Notes: generated by a model from the sequence alone, not told the origin. Shown: positions 1-8,791, counted from the stretch's first letter. The stretch is DNA of 64,000 nucleotides from Modestobacter excelsi (GCF_005930495.1 NZ_SJEX01000011.1:1-64000); one strand, 5' to 3'. Numbers and translations: made by a program.

Positions 1-1
1 C

Positions 2-1333
2 GCCCGGACCAGCGCCCTGCCCCCGCACCCCACCCTGCGGGAGAACGCCACCTACGACCGGGCCACCATCGCCGAGATCCAGCGGGCCGCCGAGACCGGC
101 ATCTACGACATCCGCGGCGGCGGCGCCAAGCGCAAGGTGCCGCACTTCGACGACCTGCTGTTCCTGGGCGCGAGCATGTCCCGCTACCCGCTGGAGGGGT
201 ACCGGGAGCGGTGCGACACCGACGTCGTGCTCGGGGACCGGAACGCGACCTTCCCGCTGCACCTGTCCACGCCGGTGACCATCGCCGGGATGAGCTTCGG
301 CGCCCTGTCCGGCCGGGCCAAGGAGGCGCTCGGTCGGGGCGCCAGCGAGGTCAACACCTCGACCACCACCGGCGACGGCGGGATGACCCCGGAGGAGCGC
401 GGCCAGTCCAAGCACCTCGTCTACCAGTACCTGCCGTCCCGGTACGGCATGAACCCCGACGACCTGCGGCAGGCCGACGCCATCGAGGTCGTGCTCGGCC
501 AGGGCGCCAAGCCCGGCGGCGGCGGCATGCTGCTCGGCCAGAAGATCACCGAGCGGGTAGCCGGCATGCGCACCCTGCCGATGGGCGTGGACCAGCGCAG
601 CGCCTGCCGGCACCCGGACTGGACCGGCCCGGACGACCTGGAGATCAAGATCCGCGAACTGCGGGAGATCACCGACTGGGAGAAGCCGGTCTACGTCAAG
701 ATCGGCGCCACCCGCACGTACTACGACGTCAAGCTCGCCGCCAAGGCCGGTGCCGACGTGATCGTCCTCGACGGCATGCAGGGCGGCACGGCCGCCACCC
801 AGGACGTCTTCATCGAGCACGTCGGCATCCCGACCCTGGCGGCGCTGCCGCAGGCGGTGCAGGCGCTGCAGGAGGAGGGCCTGCACCGGCGGGTGCAGCT
901 CGTCGTCTCCGGGGGGATCCGCAACGGCGCCGACGTCGCCAAGTGCATGGCCCTGGGTGCCGACGCCGTCGCCATCGGCACCGCCGCGCTGATCGCGCTC
1001 GGCGACAACTCCCCCGCCCTGGACGACGAGTACCGCAAGCTGGGGTCGGCAGCCGGCTTCTACGACGACTGGCAGGCCGGACGCGACCCGGCCGGGATCA
1101 CCACCCAGGACGACGAGCTCGCCGCCCGGCTCGACCCCGTGCAGGGCGGCCGCCGGCTGGCCAACTTCATCCGGGTGATGACGATGGAGGCCCAGATCAT
1201 CGCCCGGGCCTGCGGCAAGGCCCATCTCCACCACCTCGAGCCCGAGGACCTGGTGGCGCTGACCATCGAGGCCGCCGCGATGGCTCGCGTGCCGCTGGCG
1301 GGGACCTCGTGGATCCCAGGGCAGGGTCTCTAG
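2..1333 (+). CDS. FMN-binding glutamate synthase family subunit (GlxD/MgsC-like), 5' end outside window
   Basis: An open frame runs from the first bases of the window to TAG at 1331-1333 (443 visible codons), so the true start lies upstream. Visible motifs are TGIYDIRGGGAKR and FDDLLFLGA near the N-terminus, GMSFGALSGRAKEAL, TTTGDGGM, GAKPGGGGMLLGQK, LDGMQGGTAATQ and VSGGIRNGADVA. These belong to the FMN-binding TIM-barrel synthase domain of glutamate synthases, in the stand-alone version used by the GlxB/C/D and N-methylglutamate synthase (MgsABC) systems. Such a subunit makes glutamate or N-methylglutamate with partner subunits, which would be expected upstream, outside the window. The downstream N-methyl amino acid oxidase supports a role in amine or N-methyl compound nitrogen assimilation. 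Family is clear; the exact substrate is inferred. Confidence 0.85.
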   Translation, partial: ARTSALPPHPTLRENATYDRATIAEIQRAAETGIYDIRGGGAKRKVPHFDDLLFLGASMSRYPLEGYRERCDTDVVLGDRNATFPLHLSTPVTIAGMSFGALSGRAKEALGRGASEVNTSTTTGDGGMTPEERGQSKHLVYQYLPSRYGMNPDDLRQADAIEVVLGQGAKPGGGGMLLGQKITERVAGMRTLPMGVDQRSACRHPDWTGPDDLEIKIRELREITDWEKPVYVKIGATRTYYDVKLAAKAGADVIVLDGMQGGTAATQDVFIEHVGIPTLAALPQAVQALQEEGLHRRVQLVVSGGIRNGADVAKCMALGADAVAIGTAALIALGDNSPALDDEYRKLGSAAGFYDDWQAGRDPAGITTQDDELAARLDPVQGGRRLANFIRVMTMEAQIIARACGKAHLHHLEPEDLVALTIEAAAMARVPLAGTSWIPGQGL

Positions 1334-1839
1334 CCCGGTACGCCGCTGCGGGTGAGTCCCCCTGGCGGAACGGCGGGGGACTCACCCGTGAGCTGCACGC
1401 CGGTGCCGGCTGGCGGCTGAGCGTGGCGACCATCCCCGCCGCGGCGGAGTTCTCCGTCTTCCCCGGCCGTGACCGCACGCTGGTGGTGGGTCGTGGCCGG
1501 CTCCGTCTGGCGGTCGCCGGGCGGAGCCTGCAGCAGTTGTCCGTCGGGCAGCTCGCGGCGTTCCCCGGAGAGGCTCACGTGACCGCCGAACCGGACGGCG
1601 GGGTCGTGCAGGCGGTGAACGTCATGGTGGAGCGACCGGGTCGGACCGCGTCGGTCCAGGTGCTCCCGGTGACCGGACCGGCACCGGCCGCCGCCGCGCT
1701 CGTCCTGCTGTCCGGCGGAGCCAGCGCGGGCAGCGAGGAGCTGGACACCTTCGATGCCGTGCTGTCCGCGGGGGCCGGTGCGGTACGCGGAGCCGGCGCG
1801 CTGATGGTGCTCATCTCGATCGAGGAAGGACAGTCGTGA
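1309..1839 (+). CDS. HutD/Ves family protein
   Basis: The motif PWRNGGGLTRELHA is the signature N-terminal strand of the HutD/Ves cupin family. The protein is about 176 residues if it starts at GTG 1309, the only candidate start in this frame close before the motif, giving a 25-nt overlap with the preceding synthase gene. The stop overlaps the next start (GTGA, 1836-1839), so it is translationally coupled to the oxidase. HutD proteins accompany histidine and other amino acid degradation genes and may limit pathway flux; no catalytic activity is established. The C-terminal half (HVTAEPDGG, QAVNVMV) keeps the usual cupin spacing. Start choice is moderate, family assignment good. Confidence 0.75.
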   Translation: MDPRAGSLARYAAAGESPWRNGGGLTRELHAGAGWRLSVATIPAAAEFSVFPGRDRTLVVGRGRLRLAVAGRSLQQLSVGQLAAFPGEAHVTAEPDGGVVQAVNVMVERPGRTASVQVLPVTGPAPAAAALVLLSGGASAGSEELDTFDAVLSAGAGAVRGAGALMVLISIEEGQS

Positions 1840-2975
1840 ACGACTCGCAGCACCTGGTGGTCGGCGCCGGACTCGCCGGGGCGGCGATCGCCTGGCGACT
1901 GGCCGAACGCGGCCAGGACGTCACCCTCGTGGACCGCCGCCGCCCCGCCGCGGAGGACGGCAGCTCGCACGGCTCCGCGCGCATCTTCCGCTACGCCTAT
2001 CCCGAGCTGCGCTGGACCGAGCTCGTGCAGCGGGCACTGCCCGGCTGGCGGGAACTGGAACGCCTGCACGGCGGCCGGCTCATCACGCCCACCGGCGCCC
2101 TGGACCTCGGCGACGACCGGGATCCCCGCCGGCTCGCTGCGGTGCTGGCTGCGGCGGGGATCGAGCACGAACTGATCCCGCGCGCCGAGGCACGGCAGCG
2201 CTGGCCGCAGATCGACGTGGACACCGACGTCCTCCACCACCCTGGCGCCGGGGTCATCGACGCCGAGACCGCAGTGCACGCGATGGTCGCTGCCGCCCAG
2301 CAGCACGGCGCTCAAGTGCTCACGGACTGGCCGCTCGCCCGGCTGGAGCGGGCCGGCTCCGGCTTCACCGCCGTCGCCGCCGACGGGCGCACGCTGTCCG
2401 CGGGGCACGTCGTGGTCAGCGCCGGAGGGTGGCTGCCCGACCTGCTCGGCGCCCTCCCGCTCCCCTCCGGCTTCCTGGAGTCCTTCCCTGCACTCGAGGT
2501 GCGGGAGGAGAACGCCTTCCACTTCCCCTACGCCGAGGACGTCGCCCCGGGTGCCGGCTGGCCCACGCTGATCCACAAGCGGGCCGACATCCAGGTGTAC
2601 GCCCTGCCCGGCGGCCGGGACGCCGACTTCCGCGGGCAGAAGGTCGCCGAGTACAACGGCGGCCGGAAGCTCCGGTCGGCCGCCGAGCAGTCCGGCGCGG
2701 TGGACCCGGCCAACCGGGCGCGGGTCGTCGAGTACGTCCGGACGTTCCTGCCCGGCCTGGTGCCCGAGCCCTACGCCGAGACCACCTGCCTGTTCACCAA
2801 CACACCGACGGAGGACTTCGTGATCGACGGCGTCGACGGGGTGACCGTCGTCTCGCCCTGCTCCGGGCACGGCGCGAAGTTCGCCCCGCTGCTGGGGGAG
2901 ATCGGCGCGGACGTCGCCATGGGGGCAGCGACCGCCCCGGCTGAGTTCCGGGTCAGGACCGGCGCCGGTGCCTGA
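1836..2975 (+). CDS. FAD-dependent sarcosine / N-methyl amino acid oxidase family protein
   Basis: This 379-residue flavoprotein begins at GTG 1836. A dinucleotide-binding motif VVGAGLAGAAIAWRL is at residues ~8-22, followed by the DAO-family motif GSSHGSARIFRYAYPE (~47-62). The segment TTCLFTNTPTEDF places a Cys at about residue 318, where monomeric sarcosine oxidases and N-methyltryptophan oxidases attach FAD covalently; CSGHGAKFAP closes the fold. The family oxidises N-methyl amino acids to the amino acid, formaldehyde and H2O2. It sits in a tight run (4-nt overlap upstream, 8-nt overlap downstream), so it likely supplies the primary amino acid to its neighbours. The exact substrate cannot be told from sequence. 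Confidence 0.85.
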   Translation: MNDSQHLVVGAGLAGAAIAWRLAERGQDVTLVDRRRPAAEDGSSHGSARIFRYAYPELRWTELVQRALPGWRELERLHGGRLITPTGALDLGDDRDPRRLAAVLAAAGIEHELIPRAEARQRWPQIDVDTDVLHHPGAGVIDAETAVHAMVAAAQQHGAQVLTDWPLARLERAGSGFTAVAADGRTLSAGHVVVSAGGWLPDLLGALPLPSGFLESFPALEVREENAFHFPYAEDVAPGAGWPTLIHKRADIQVYALPGGRDADFRGQKVAEYNGGRKLRSAAEQSGAVDPANRARVVEYVRTFLPGLVPEPYAETTCLFTNTPTEDFVIDGVDGVTVVSPCSGHGAKFAPLLGEIGADVAMGAATAPAEFRVRTGAGA

Positions 2976-4182
2976 GACCACCGCGGGGCTGCTGGCCCAG
3001 ATCGCGGACACCGGCCGGGACGCCGTCCGGGGGGGCTGGTCCCGGCCGGTCTTCTCCTCCGCCGAGCGCGAGCTCCTGGAGTGGTCGCAGGAGCAGTGCA
3101 CCCGCCGCGAACTGGACGTGGACGTGGACGGCAACGGCGTCCTGTGGGCGTGGTGGAACCCGGCCGGCCTGCCGCTGGTCGATGCGGTCGTCACCGGCAG
3201 CCACCTCGACTCGGTGCCGGGGGGTGGCGCCTTCGACGGGCCGCTCGGCGTGGTGTCTGCGCTGCGCGCGGTGGACCTGCTGCGCCAGCGGCAGGTGGCG
3301 CCTACCCGGCCGCTGGCGGTGGCCGTCTTCCCGGAGGAGGAGGGCTCCCGGTTCGGGATCGCCTGCCTGGGCTCGCGTCTGCTCACCGGGGCGCTGCCGG
3401 CCGATCGGGCACTGGGCCTCCGGGACCCCGACGGCAACACCCTGGCCGACGCCGCCCGCCGGGCCGGCCTCGACCCACACCGGATGGGCCGGGACGACGC
3501 GGCGCTGGCGCGCATCGGTGCCTTCGTCGAGTTGCACGTCGAACAGGGACGGGGCTTGGTCGACCTGGCCGCACCCGTGGCCGTCGCGTCCTCGATCATC
3601 GGCCACGGGCGGTGGCGGATGACCGTGCACGGCCGGGGCGACCACGCCGGGACGACGCTGCTGGCCGACCGGCGCGACCCCGTCGTCGTCGCCGCCCAGG
3701 TCGTGCTCGTGGTGCGGTCGGTGGCCGCCGAGCACCCGGGTACCCGGGCCACTGTCGGCCGGTTCCAACCGGTGCCCGGTGGCACCAACGTGATCGCCTC
3801 GCGGGTCGACCTCTGGCTCGACGTGCGGCATCCCGAGGACGCCGTGACAGCGGCGGTCGTCGAGGAGATCGGCCGCCGAGCGGGAGCGGCCGCGGCCGGT
3901 GAGGGCTGCACGGTGGAGATCCACGAGGAGTCCCTCAGCCCCACGGTGGACTTCGACCCGGCGCTGCGCGACCGCGTGCGCGCAACGGTGCCCGGCGCGC
4001 CCGTCCTGGCCACCGGAGCCGGGCACGACGCCGGCATCCTCGCCGAGCACGTGCCCACCGCGATGCTGTTCGTCAGGAACCCCACGGGGGTGTCGCACTC
4101 ACCCGAGGAGCACGTCGAGGACGACGACGCCGAGCGGGGTTCCGTGGCGTTGGCCGACGTGCTCGGGGCACTCCTCACCTGA
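2968..4182 (+). CDS. M20-family Zn amidohydrolase (allantoate amidohydrolase / N-carbamoyl-L-amino acid hydrolase)
   Basis: The 404-residue protein starts at GTG 2968, overlapping the oxidase end by 8 nt. The motif GSHLDSVPGGGAFDGPLGV (~residues 77-95) carries the first metal ligands, FPEEEGSRFG (~117-126) the catalytic Glu and second metal ligand, and VELHVEQG (~188-195) another ligand His. GHDAGILAEH and GVSHSPEEHVE near the C-terminus match the last ligand region. These enzymes are dimeric and release ammonia (and CO2 for carbamoyl substrates) from allantoate, ureidoglycolate or N-carbamoyl amino acids. With the oxidase and HutD it forms one co-directional transcription unit. AllC and HyuC activities cannot be separated by eye. 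Confidence 0.85.
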   Translation: MPETTAGLLAQIADTGRDAVRGGWSRPVFSSAERELLEWSQEQCTRRELDVDVDGNGVLWAWWNPAGLPLVDAVVTGSHLDSVPGGGAFDGPLGVVSALRAVDLLRQRQVAPTRPLAVAVFPEEEGSRFGIACLGSRLLTGALPADRALGLRDPDGNTLADAARRAGLDPHRMGRDDAALARIGAFVELHVEQGRGLVDLAAPVAVASSIIGHGRWRMTVHGRGDHAGTTLLADRRDPVVVAAQVVLVVRSVAAEHPGTRATVGRFQPVPGGTNVIASRVDLWLDVRHPEDAVTAAVVEEIGRRAGAAAAGEGCTVEIHEESLSPTVDFDPALRDRVRATVPGAPVLATGAGHDAGILAEHVPTAMLFVRNPTGVSHSPEEHVEDDDAERGSVALADVLGALLT

Positions 4183-4186
4183 CCGG

Positions 4187-4954
4187 TCAGACCGGGCCCG
4201 CAGCGGTGAGGGACGCGTCGACGGCGGCTTCGACGTGCAGCCTGGTGGTCGGGAAGACCGGGACAGGGCTGTCCTCGGCGCCGACGAGCAGCTCGATCTC
4301 GGTGCAACCGAGGACAATGCCCTCCGCGCCGCCGGCCACCAGCCGCTCGATGACCTGCCGGTAGACCTCCCGGGACTCATCGCGGACCACGCCGAGGCAC
4401 AGCTCCTCGTAGATCACCCGGTGCACCTCGGCACGGTCAGGCGCGTCCGGAACGAGGACCCGCAGCCCGTGGCCACTGAGTCGATCACGGTAGAAGTCCT
4501 GCTCCATCGTGTACGCCGTGGCCACGAGCCCGACCGTTCCCAGCCCGGCAGCCTGCACGGCCGCGGCGGTCGTGTCGGCCAGGTGCAGCAACGGGATCCC
4601 GATCGCGGCCTGCACCTGGTCGGCGACCTTGTGCATGGTGTTGGTGCACAACAGCAGCACCTCCGCACCAGCGAGCTCCAGCCGCGCAGCCTCCTCCGCG
4701 AGGACCTGGCCGGCGCGCCCCCACTCCCCCGCGGCCTGCAGCCGCTCGATCTCCGCGAAGTCGAGCGACGCGAGCAGGATCCGGGCCGAGTGCAGCCCAC
4801 CCAGCCGCTCACGCACCAGTTCGTTCGCCAGCCGGTAGTACTGGGCGGTCGACTCCCAGCTCATCCCGCCGAGCATCCCGATCAGCCGCGGCCGGCCCGT
4901 CGTGCCGGAGGGCAGCTGCGAGGCCGGAGAGGTCAGCGGCGCGGACGTGGTCAT
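4187..4954 (-). CDS. Aspartate/glutamate racemase family protein
   Basis: This gene is convergent with the amidohydrolase, only 4 bp separating the two stops. The motif IGMLGGMSWESTAQYYR, the CTNTMHKV catalytic Cys segment and VLGCTEIELLV with the second catalytic Cys define a YgeA/RacX-type amino-acid racemase of about 255 residues. The ATG at 4954 is chosen because GGAGGA lies 6 nt before it; a GTG at 4960 would leave only 2 nt. Racemisation of Asp/Glu or broader amino acids is the family role. It could instead act on hydantoin- or carbamoyl-linked amino acids, given its neighbour, but it is on the opposite strand. Confidence 0.8.
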   Translation of the reverse strand: MTTSAPLTSPASQLPSGTTGRPRLIGMLGGMSWESTAQYYRLANELVRERLGGLHSARILLASLDFAEIERLQAAGEWGRAGQVLAEEAARLELAGAEVLLLCTNTMHKVADQVQAAIGIPLLHLADTTAAAVQAAGLGTVGLVATAYTMEQDFYRDRLSGHGLRVLVPDAPDRAEVHRVIYEELCLGVVRDESREVYRQVIERLVAGGAEGIVLGCTEIELLVGAEDSPVPVFPTTRLHVEAAVDASLTAAGPV

Positions 4955-5115
4955 CGGCACTCCTCCAGAGGTCGAACGGTCATCCTGACGGCACGCCGCT
5001 GGGCCCGGCTGGAGGTGCCGCGCGACGACGTCTGGTGCCGCCCGGGCATCCGCCGGGTAGACACCCGCACGGCACGGCCACGGCGGTCGGCTCAGTCTTC
5101 AGGACCGGCACGAGG

Positions 5116-5725
5116 ATCACGTCGGACCAGCCGTCGCCGAGACGATCGGCACGCCCAGCCGCACCAGCCGCGTCACGACCTCGTCCTCGACCGGTGCGTC
5201 GGTGACGACGGCGGCCACGGCCGTCAGCGGCAGGACGGCGAAACGGGACGCGGCGCCGATCTGCTCGGTGCTGGCCAACACGTAGGTGTCCGCGGCCCGC
5301 CGGGACCGCGCGCGCTTCAGGAAGAGGTCGGCGTGGACCGCCTCGGCCGCCTCACCGCAGCTGCTCCAGAGGCCACCGCTGAGTGCTTGCAGAGGCGGCC
5401 TCCCAGCACGTGGACCTGGACAGTGGGGTGGTCGACCAGCGCGGCCGCAACGGTGGGGCTGTGCGTGACGATGGTCGCGTCGAGATCACGCGGCAGCGCG
5501 TGAGCGACGGCGAGCGCGGTCGTGCCGCCGTCCAGGATGACGGTGTTCCCCGGCTCGATCAGCGCGCTGGCAGAGGTTTGCCGCGGCCATCTCCCGCAGG
5601 TCGCGCCGGACGCTGTCCTCGCTGAGGCCCAGCTCGGCGGCGATGTCCTTGGCGATGACCCGCCCGTCGCGCCGCAGCCGCTCGAGCAGGAGGTCCCGCC
5701 GTTCGGGGACGAGCACATCCACCAC
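5116..5725 (-). pseudogene. DeoR-family sugar-response regulator, degraded
   Basis: The first ~50 codons are an intact DeoR helix-turn-helix (VPERRDLLLERLRRDGRV, then AAELGLSEDSVRRDLREM). After LCQR the frame shifts and the protein resumes as ALIEPGNTVILDGGTTALA, so the segment that normally links the HTH to the effector domain is missing. The effector domain continues through VLGGRLCKHSAVASGAAA, then breaks again near 5355 and resumes in another frame as RRAADTYVLASTEQIGAAS to a TGA at 5116. The pieces imply at least two deletions or frameshifts, so full function is unlikely; a stand-alone HTH peptide remains possible. It is divergent from the truncated DUF4406-like gene, with a 51-bp spacer. 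Confidence 0.75.
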
Positions 5726-5776
5726 CCATCTTCATGTTGCTTCCGACTTCCGCACGTTTATGCCTAGTCTAGCGGC

Positions 5777-6034
5777 ATGGCGAGGACCCCACACCCGATG
5801 CTCGTCCTCATCGCAGGCTCCTACCGCTCCGGCACCGGTGACGACCCCTCGCTCATGGCCGCCAACCTGGCCCGACTGGAGGAGGCCTGGCCGCTGTTCC
5901 GTGCCGGGGTGCTCCGGCTGCCGGGTGAGTCGACCGGCGCCGACCGGGACGTCGTGATCGCCCGGGAACGCGGCCTGCCGGTCTGCACCCGCCTCGAGGA
6001 CGTCCCTCGGATCGCCGCACCGGCCCTAGCCTGA
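5777..6034 (+). CDS. DUF4406/nucleoside deoxyribosyltransferase-like protein, internally deleted
   Basis: The 85-residue product begins VLIAGSYRSGTGDDP, LMAANLARLEE, like DUF4406 proteins that resemble nucleoside 2-deoxyribosyltransferases. It then jumps from WPLFRAG straight to VLRLPGESTGADRDV, which in family members I recall is separated by about 45 residues. The deletion keeps the frame, so a short protein may still be made, but the central region is gone. TAGTCT at 5765-5770 is 6 nt before the ATG, a leaderless-type promoter. The gene is divergent from the broken DeoR regulator, and DeoR plus this family is a pairing I have seen elsewhere. Function is probably lost. Confidence 0.55.
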   Translation: MARTPHPMLVLIAGSYRSGTGDDPSLMAANLARLEEAWPLFRAGVLRLPGESTGADRDVVIARERGLPVCTRLEDVPRIAAPALA

Positions 6035-6108
6035 GCGAGGTCGCAGCGCACCAGGAGGATCGCCCACCCGCCTGCACATCGACGTGATCCGCTCCACACG
6101 GGAAGCGA

Positions 6109-7239
6109 GTGACCACCATGTCCGCAGCACAGCCCAGCCAGCCCACCGACACCGGCAGGCTCCACAGCGCGCGCGCCACGATCACCGACCTCATGGGCCG
6201 GCACCACGTCCCCGGCCTGTCGATGGCGGTCACCGACCCCGACCGACTGCTCTTCGCCGAGGGCTTCGGCCACGCCGACCTGGCCACCCGGCGACCGGCC
6301 ACCGCCCACACCCGGTACCTGTGGTTCTCGATGTCGAAGATCGCCACCGCGACGGCGGTCCTGCGGCTGGCCGACGAGGGCCGCCTCGACCTCGACGCAC
6401 CGGTCGCCACCCTGGTGCCCTCCTTCGCAGCACGCTCAGGTCCGCAGCCCCGGGTGCGCCAACTGCTCGACCACACGGCGGGCACCGCGAATCCGCTGCC
6501 GCTGCGCTGGGTGCTCCCTGCCGACGCCGGCGATGCGGACGTCGCCGCCTTCACCCGCCGCGTGCTCGACCGACACCCGCGTCCCACGCGGCCGGCCGGC
6601 GGGCGAGCCCGCTACTCCAACCTGGGCTACCTGCTCCTCGCGCAGATCGTCGCGGCAGTGGCCGGCGAGCCGTTCGAGGACCACATGCGCCGGCACCTGC
6701 TGCAGCCGGTCGGGATGACCGAGACCGACTACACGCGCGGCGATCGTGCGGACGACCACGCGACGGGCTACGTCCGCTTGCCGCGACCGCTCACCCCGGC
6801 GCTGCGCGCGGCCCTCCCGACCGGGCTCGTCGGCGACCGGCACGGCCAGCACGTGGCGCTGCGGCCCTTCCGGGTCGCCGGGGCCGGCTACGGCGGGCTG
6901 ATCGGCAGCGCCACCGACGCCGCGCGCCTGGTCCGGTTGCACCTGGCCGACGGGACCATCGACGGCGCACGCATCCTGGCACCCGACACCGCCCGCTCCA
7001 TGAGGACCATCCACGCGCCGGGGCGACCGTTCGACCTCGGGCTGGGCTGGTTCCGCCGATCCGCCGACCGCGACGCGCAACCGGCTTTCGTCGAGCACTG
7101 GGGCACCGGCGGCGGGTTCTGGAACGCCATGCGCCTCTATCCCGGGCACAAGATCGGCATCGTCGTCATGGCCAACACCACCCGGGCCTACGACCATCAC
7201 GCGCTCATGACCGCACTGCTGCCGGTGTTCGCCTCGTGA
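6109..7239 (+). CDS. Serine hydrolase, beta-lactamase/class C-like family
   Basis: About 376 residues. The catalytic SxxK motif is SMSK in WFSMSKIATATAVLRL (~residues 78-93), the YxN motif is YSN in ARYSNLGYLLLAQIV, and a late HWGTGGGF stands for the usual H/K-x-G element. These are the three active-site motifs of class C beta-lactamase-like esterases and peptidases. There is no obvious signal peptide, so a cytoplasmic esterase/peptidase is more likely than a secreted beta-lactamase. GTG 6109 follows GGAAG; ATG 6118 is an alternative. It stands alone between the DUF4406 remnant and the acetyltransferase. The substrate is unknown. Confidence 0.8.
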   Translation: MTTMSAAQPSQPTDTGRLHSARATITDLMGRHHVPGLSMAVTDPDRLLFAEGFGHADLATRRPATAHTRYLWFSMSKIATATAVLRLADEGRLDLDAPVATLVPSFAARSGPQPRVRQLLDHTAGTANPLPLRWVLPADAGDADVAAFTRRVLDRHPRPTRPAGGRARYSNLGYLLLAQIVAAVAGEPFEDHMRRHLLQPVGMTETDYTRGDRADDHATGYVRLPRPLTPALRAALPTGLVGDRHGQHVALRPFRVAGAGYGGLIGSATDAARLVRLHLADGTIDGARILAPDTARSMRTIHAPGRPFDLGLGWFRRSADRDAQPAFVEHWGTGGGFWNAMRLYPGHKIGIVVMANTTRAYDHHALMTALLPVFAS

Positions 7240-7297
7240 CCGGCCCGCAGGGAACACCGTCCTGGGTCGACCGCGGCGGCTCGCCGACAACCGTCCC

Positions 7298-7804
7298 GTG
7301 AACGGCGCACCGACCTCGGGTCTGCACGTACGTCCCGCCGATCTCGCCGACGCCGACGCCCTCCAGGAGCTCAGCACGGCCTCGGTCCGACAGGTGGCGG
7401 CATCGCACTACACCGGACCCCAGGTGGAGGCATGGGCTGCGACCCGCACGCTCGCGGGGCATCGACAGATGATCCGCGAGACGACCGTGCTCGTCGCCGT
7501 CGACGCGGCGGAAGTGGTGACGGGATTCGCTTCGATCGCCCTGACACCCACGCGTCAGCTGGAGCGCGGCGAGGTCGACCAGCTGTTCGTGGCCCCGGGG
7601 CACGGGGGGCGTGGGGTGGCCCGCCTGCTGCTGGACGCGATCGAGCTGGCCGCAACCGGTGCCGGCGTCACTGATCTGCTCACGCACTCCTCCTGGCGTG
7701 CCGCGCCGGTGTTCGAACGACTGGGATTCCGGCAGGTCGAGCAGGAGTCGGTGCAGATCGGCGACCAGGTCCTGACCCGGGCACTCATGCGCAAGCGCTT
7801 GTAG
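7298..7804 (+). CDS. GNAT-family N-acetyltransferase
   Basis: The 168-residue protein shows the GNAT fold order: LHVRPADLADADALQEL at the N-terminus, FASIALTP, then the acetyl-CoA loop VDQLFVAPGHGGRGVARLL (~residues 90-108), and HSSWRAAPVFERLGFRQVE near the C-terminus. GTG 7298 is the only start near the first motif; it begins 58 nt after the hydrolase stop. The acceptor substrate is unknown; relatives acetylate small amines, antibiotics or protein N-termini. There is nothing unusual in it, and it is the last intact gene before a stretch of remnants. Confidence 0.8.
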   Translation: MNGAPTSGLHVRPADLADADALQELSTASVRQVAASHYTGPQVEAWAATRTLAGHRQMIRETTVLVAVDAAEVVTGFASIALTPTRQLERGEVDQLFVAPGHGGRGVARLLLDAIELAATGAGVTDLLTHSSWRAAPVFERLGFRQVEQESVQIGDQVLTRALMRKRL

Positions 7805-7984
7805 CGGCGTTGCCAGCTCGATCGGATCCTGATCGGCCACGTTCTCCACCGGCCTGCCACTGGACGGCCCCGACCCGGAGTGCGTGCAGGGCTACGGCGA
7901 GACCGCCCTGGCCGCCCGCGACCTGGAGCTGGTCACGCCGACGAGCCACCTGACCACTCCCACGCCGGCCCGGTCCGCGGCCGG

Positions 7985-8390
7985 CGCACCCTGCACCGTG
8001 CCGGTGGAGGACACCACGCTGGAGAGCTGGAACGAGGTCAACGGCGTCGACCTCGTCGGCGTCCTCCTCGCCATCGAGCACGCCGCGCGCGCGATGAAGA
8101 CCACCGGCGGCGGGAGCGTCGTCGTCACGTCCTCCGCTGCCTCGCTGGTCTCCTACCCTGGGTTCGGCATCTACGCGGCGGGCAAGGCGGGACTCAACGG
8201 CGTCGTGCGTGCAGCCGCCTTCGACCTGGGGAAGTAGGGCATCCGGACGAACGCCGTCTGCCCGACCCACGGGATGTCGGTGGACTTCGGGCTCGACCCG
8301 GGGGGCCCGTCGTCGGCCAGTCCTACGAGGAGGCCGCCGGCGGCTGGGACCCCACGCATGCGGTCATGCCGCTCCGGCTTGCCGAGCAAG
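7985..8390 (+). pseudogene. SDR oxidoreductase remnant
   Basis: An SDR core is recognisable: WNEVNGVDLVGVLLAIEHA, GGGSVVVTSSAASLVSYPG and the YxxxK-type IYAAGKAGLNGVVRAAA. It is interrupted by TAG at 8235-8237 where relatives continue; the next codons read GIRTNAVCPTHGMSVDFGL, a normal SDR continuation, then the frame shifts and GQSYEEAAGGWDPTHA appears. The N-terminal cofactor motif (TGxxxGxG) is absent and the C-terminus is replaced by an unrelated fragment. It is therefore broken at both ends and internally. The limits given are approximate. Confidence 0.7.
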
Positions 8391-8625
8391 CCGCCGACGC
8401 CCATCTGCGCGCCCGGACCCGCATGCGCTGGACCATCGTCCGTCCCGATGGGCTGTCCGACGAGAACCCCAGCGGCCACGTGGAGATCGGAGAGCGCGTG
8501 CGAGCGCGGTCCTCCCCCGCGCCGACCTCGCCACCGTCACCGCCGCTGCTCTCACCCGTCCCGGCGCCGACGCGCAGTTCGAGGTCATCGGTGGTTCCGC
8601 GCCGATCGTGGAGCCGTGCTCGAGC
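8391..8625 (+). pseudogene. NmrA/SDR-a5-type NAD(P)-binding remnant
   Basis: Directly after the SDR remnant, the translation switches to ADAHLRARTRMRWTIVRPDG and HVEIGERV, then after a frameshift to VLPRADLATVTAAALTRPGA and FEVIGGSAPIVE. That order is the C-terminal half of an atypical SDR (NAD(P)H-binding/NmrA-like) of the kind that assesses epimerase-like substrates. There is no N-terminal half. Two different broken genes are thus joined without a gap, indicating deletion between them. Boundaries are by eye. Confidence 0.6.
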
Positions 8626-8791
8626 GCACCCGTGGGACCTGGTGCCATCGCGCTCCGGGCTCGCCGCCGTCCCGCCGTCGAGCCCGCCACGTGGCGGACA
8701 ACGCCCGCCACCTGGCGCTGGGTCGCCGCCGGGGAACGAAGAGAAGATGGTGACGGCGGTCACGATCCGCCGTCTCGCCCCAGGAGGACCC

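Noticed and set aside
211-1300. Long + strand frame overlapping the synthase gene upstream of HutD
   Set aside because: It is an Arg/Gly-rich out-of-frame shadow of the synthase gene; only its last 176 codons are a real gene.
1575-4307. A 910-codon minus-strand open frame
   Set aside because: Composition is typical of antisense frames in GC-rich genes and it opposes four well-supported genes.
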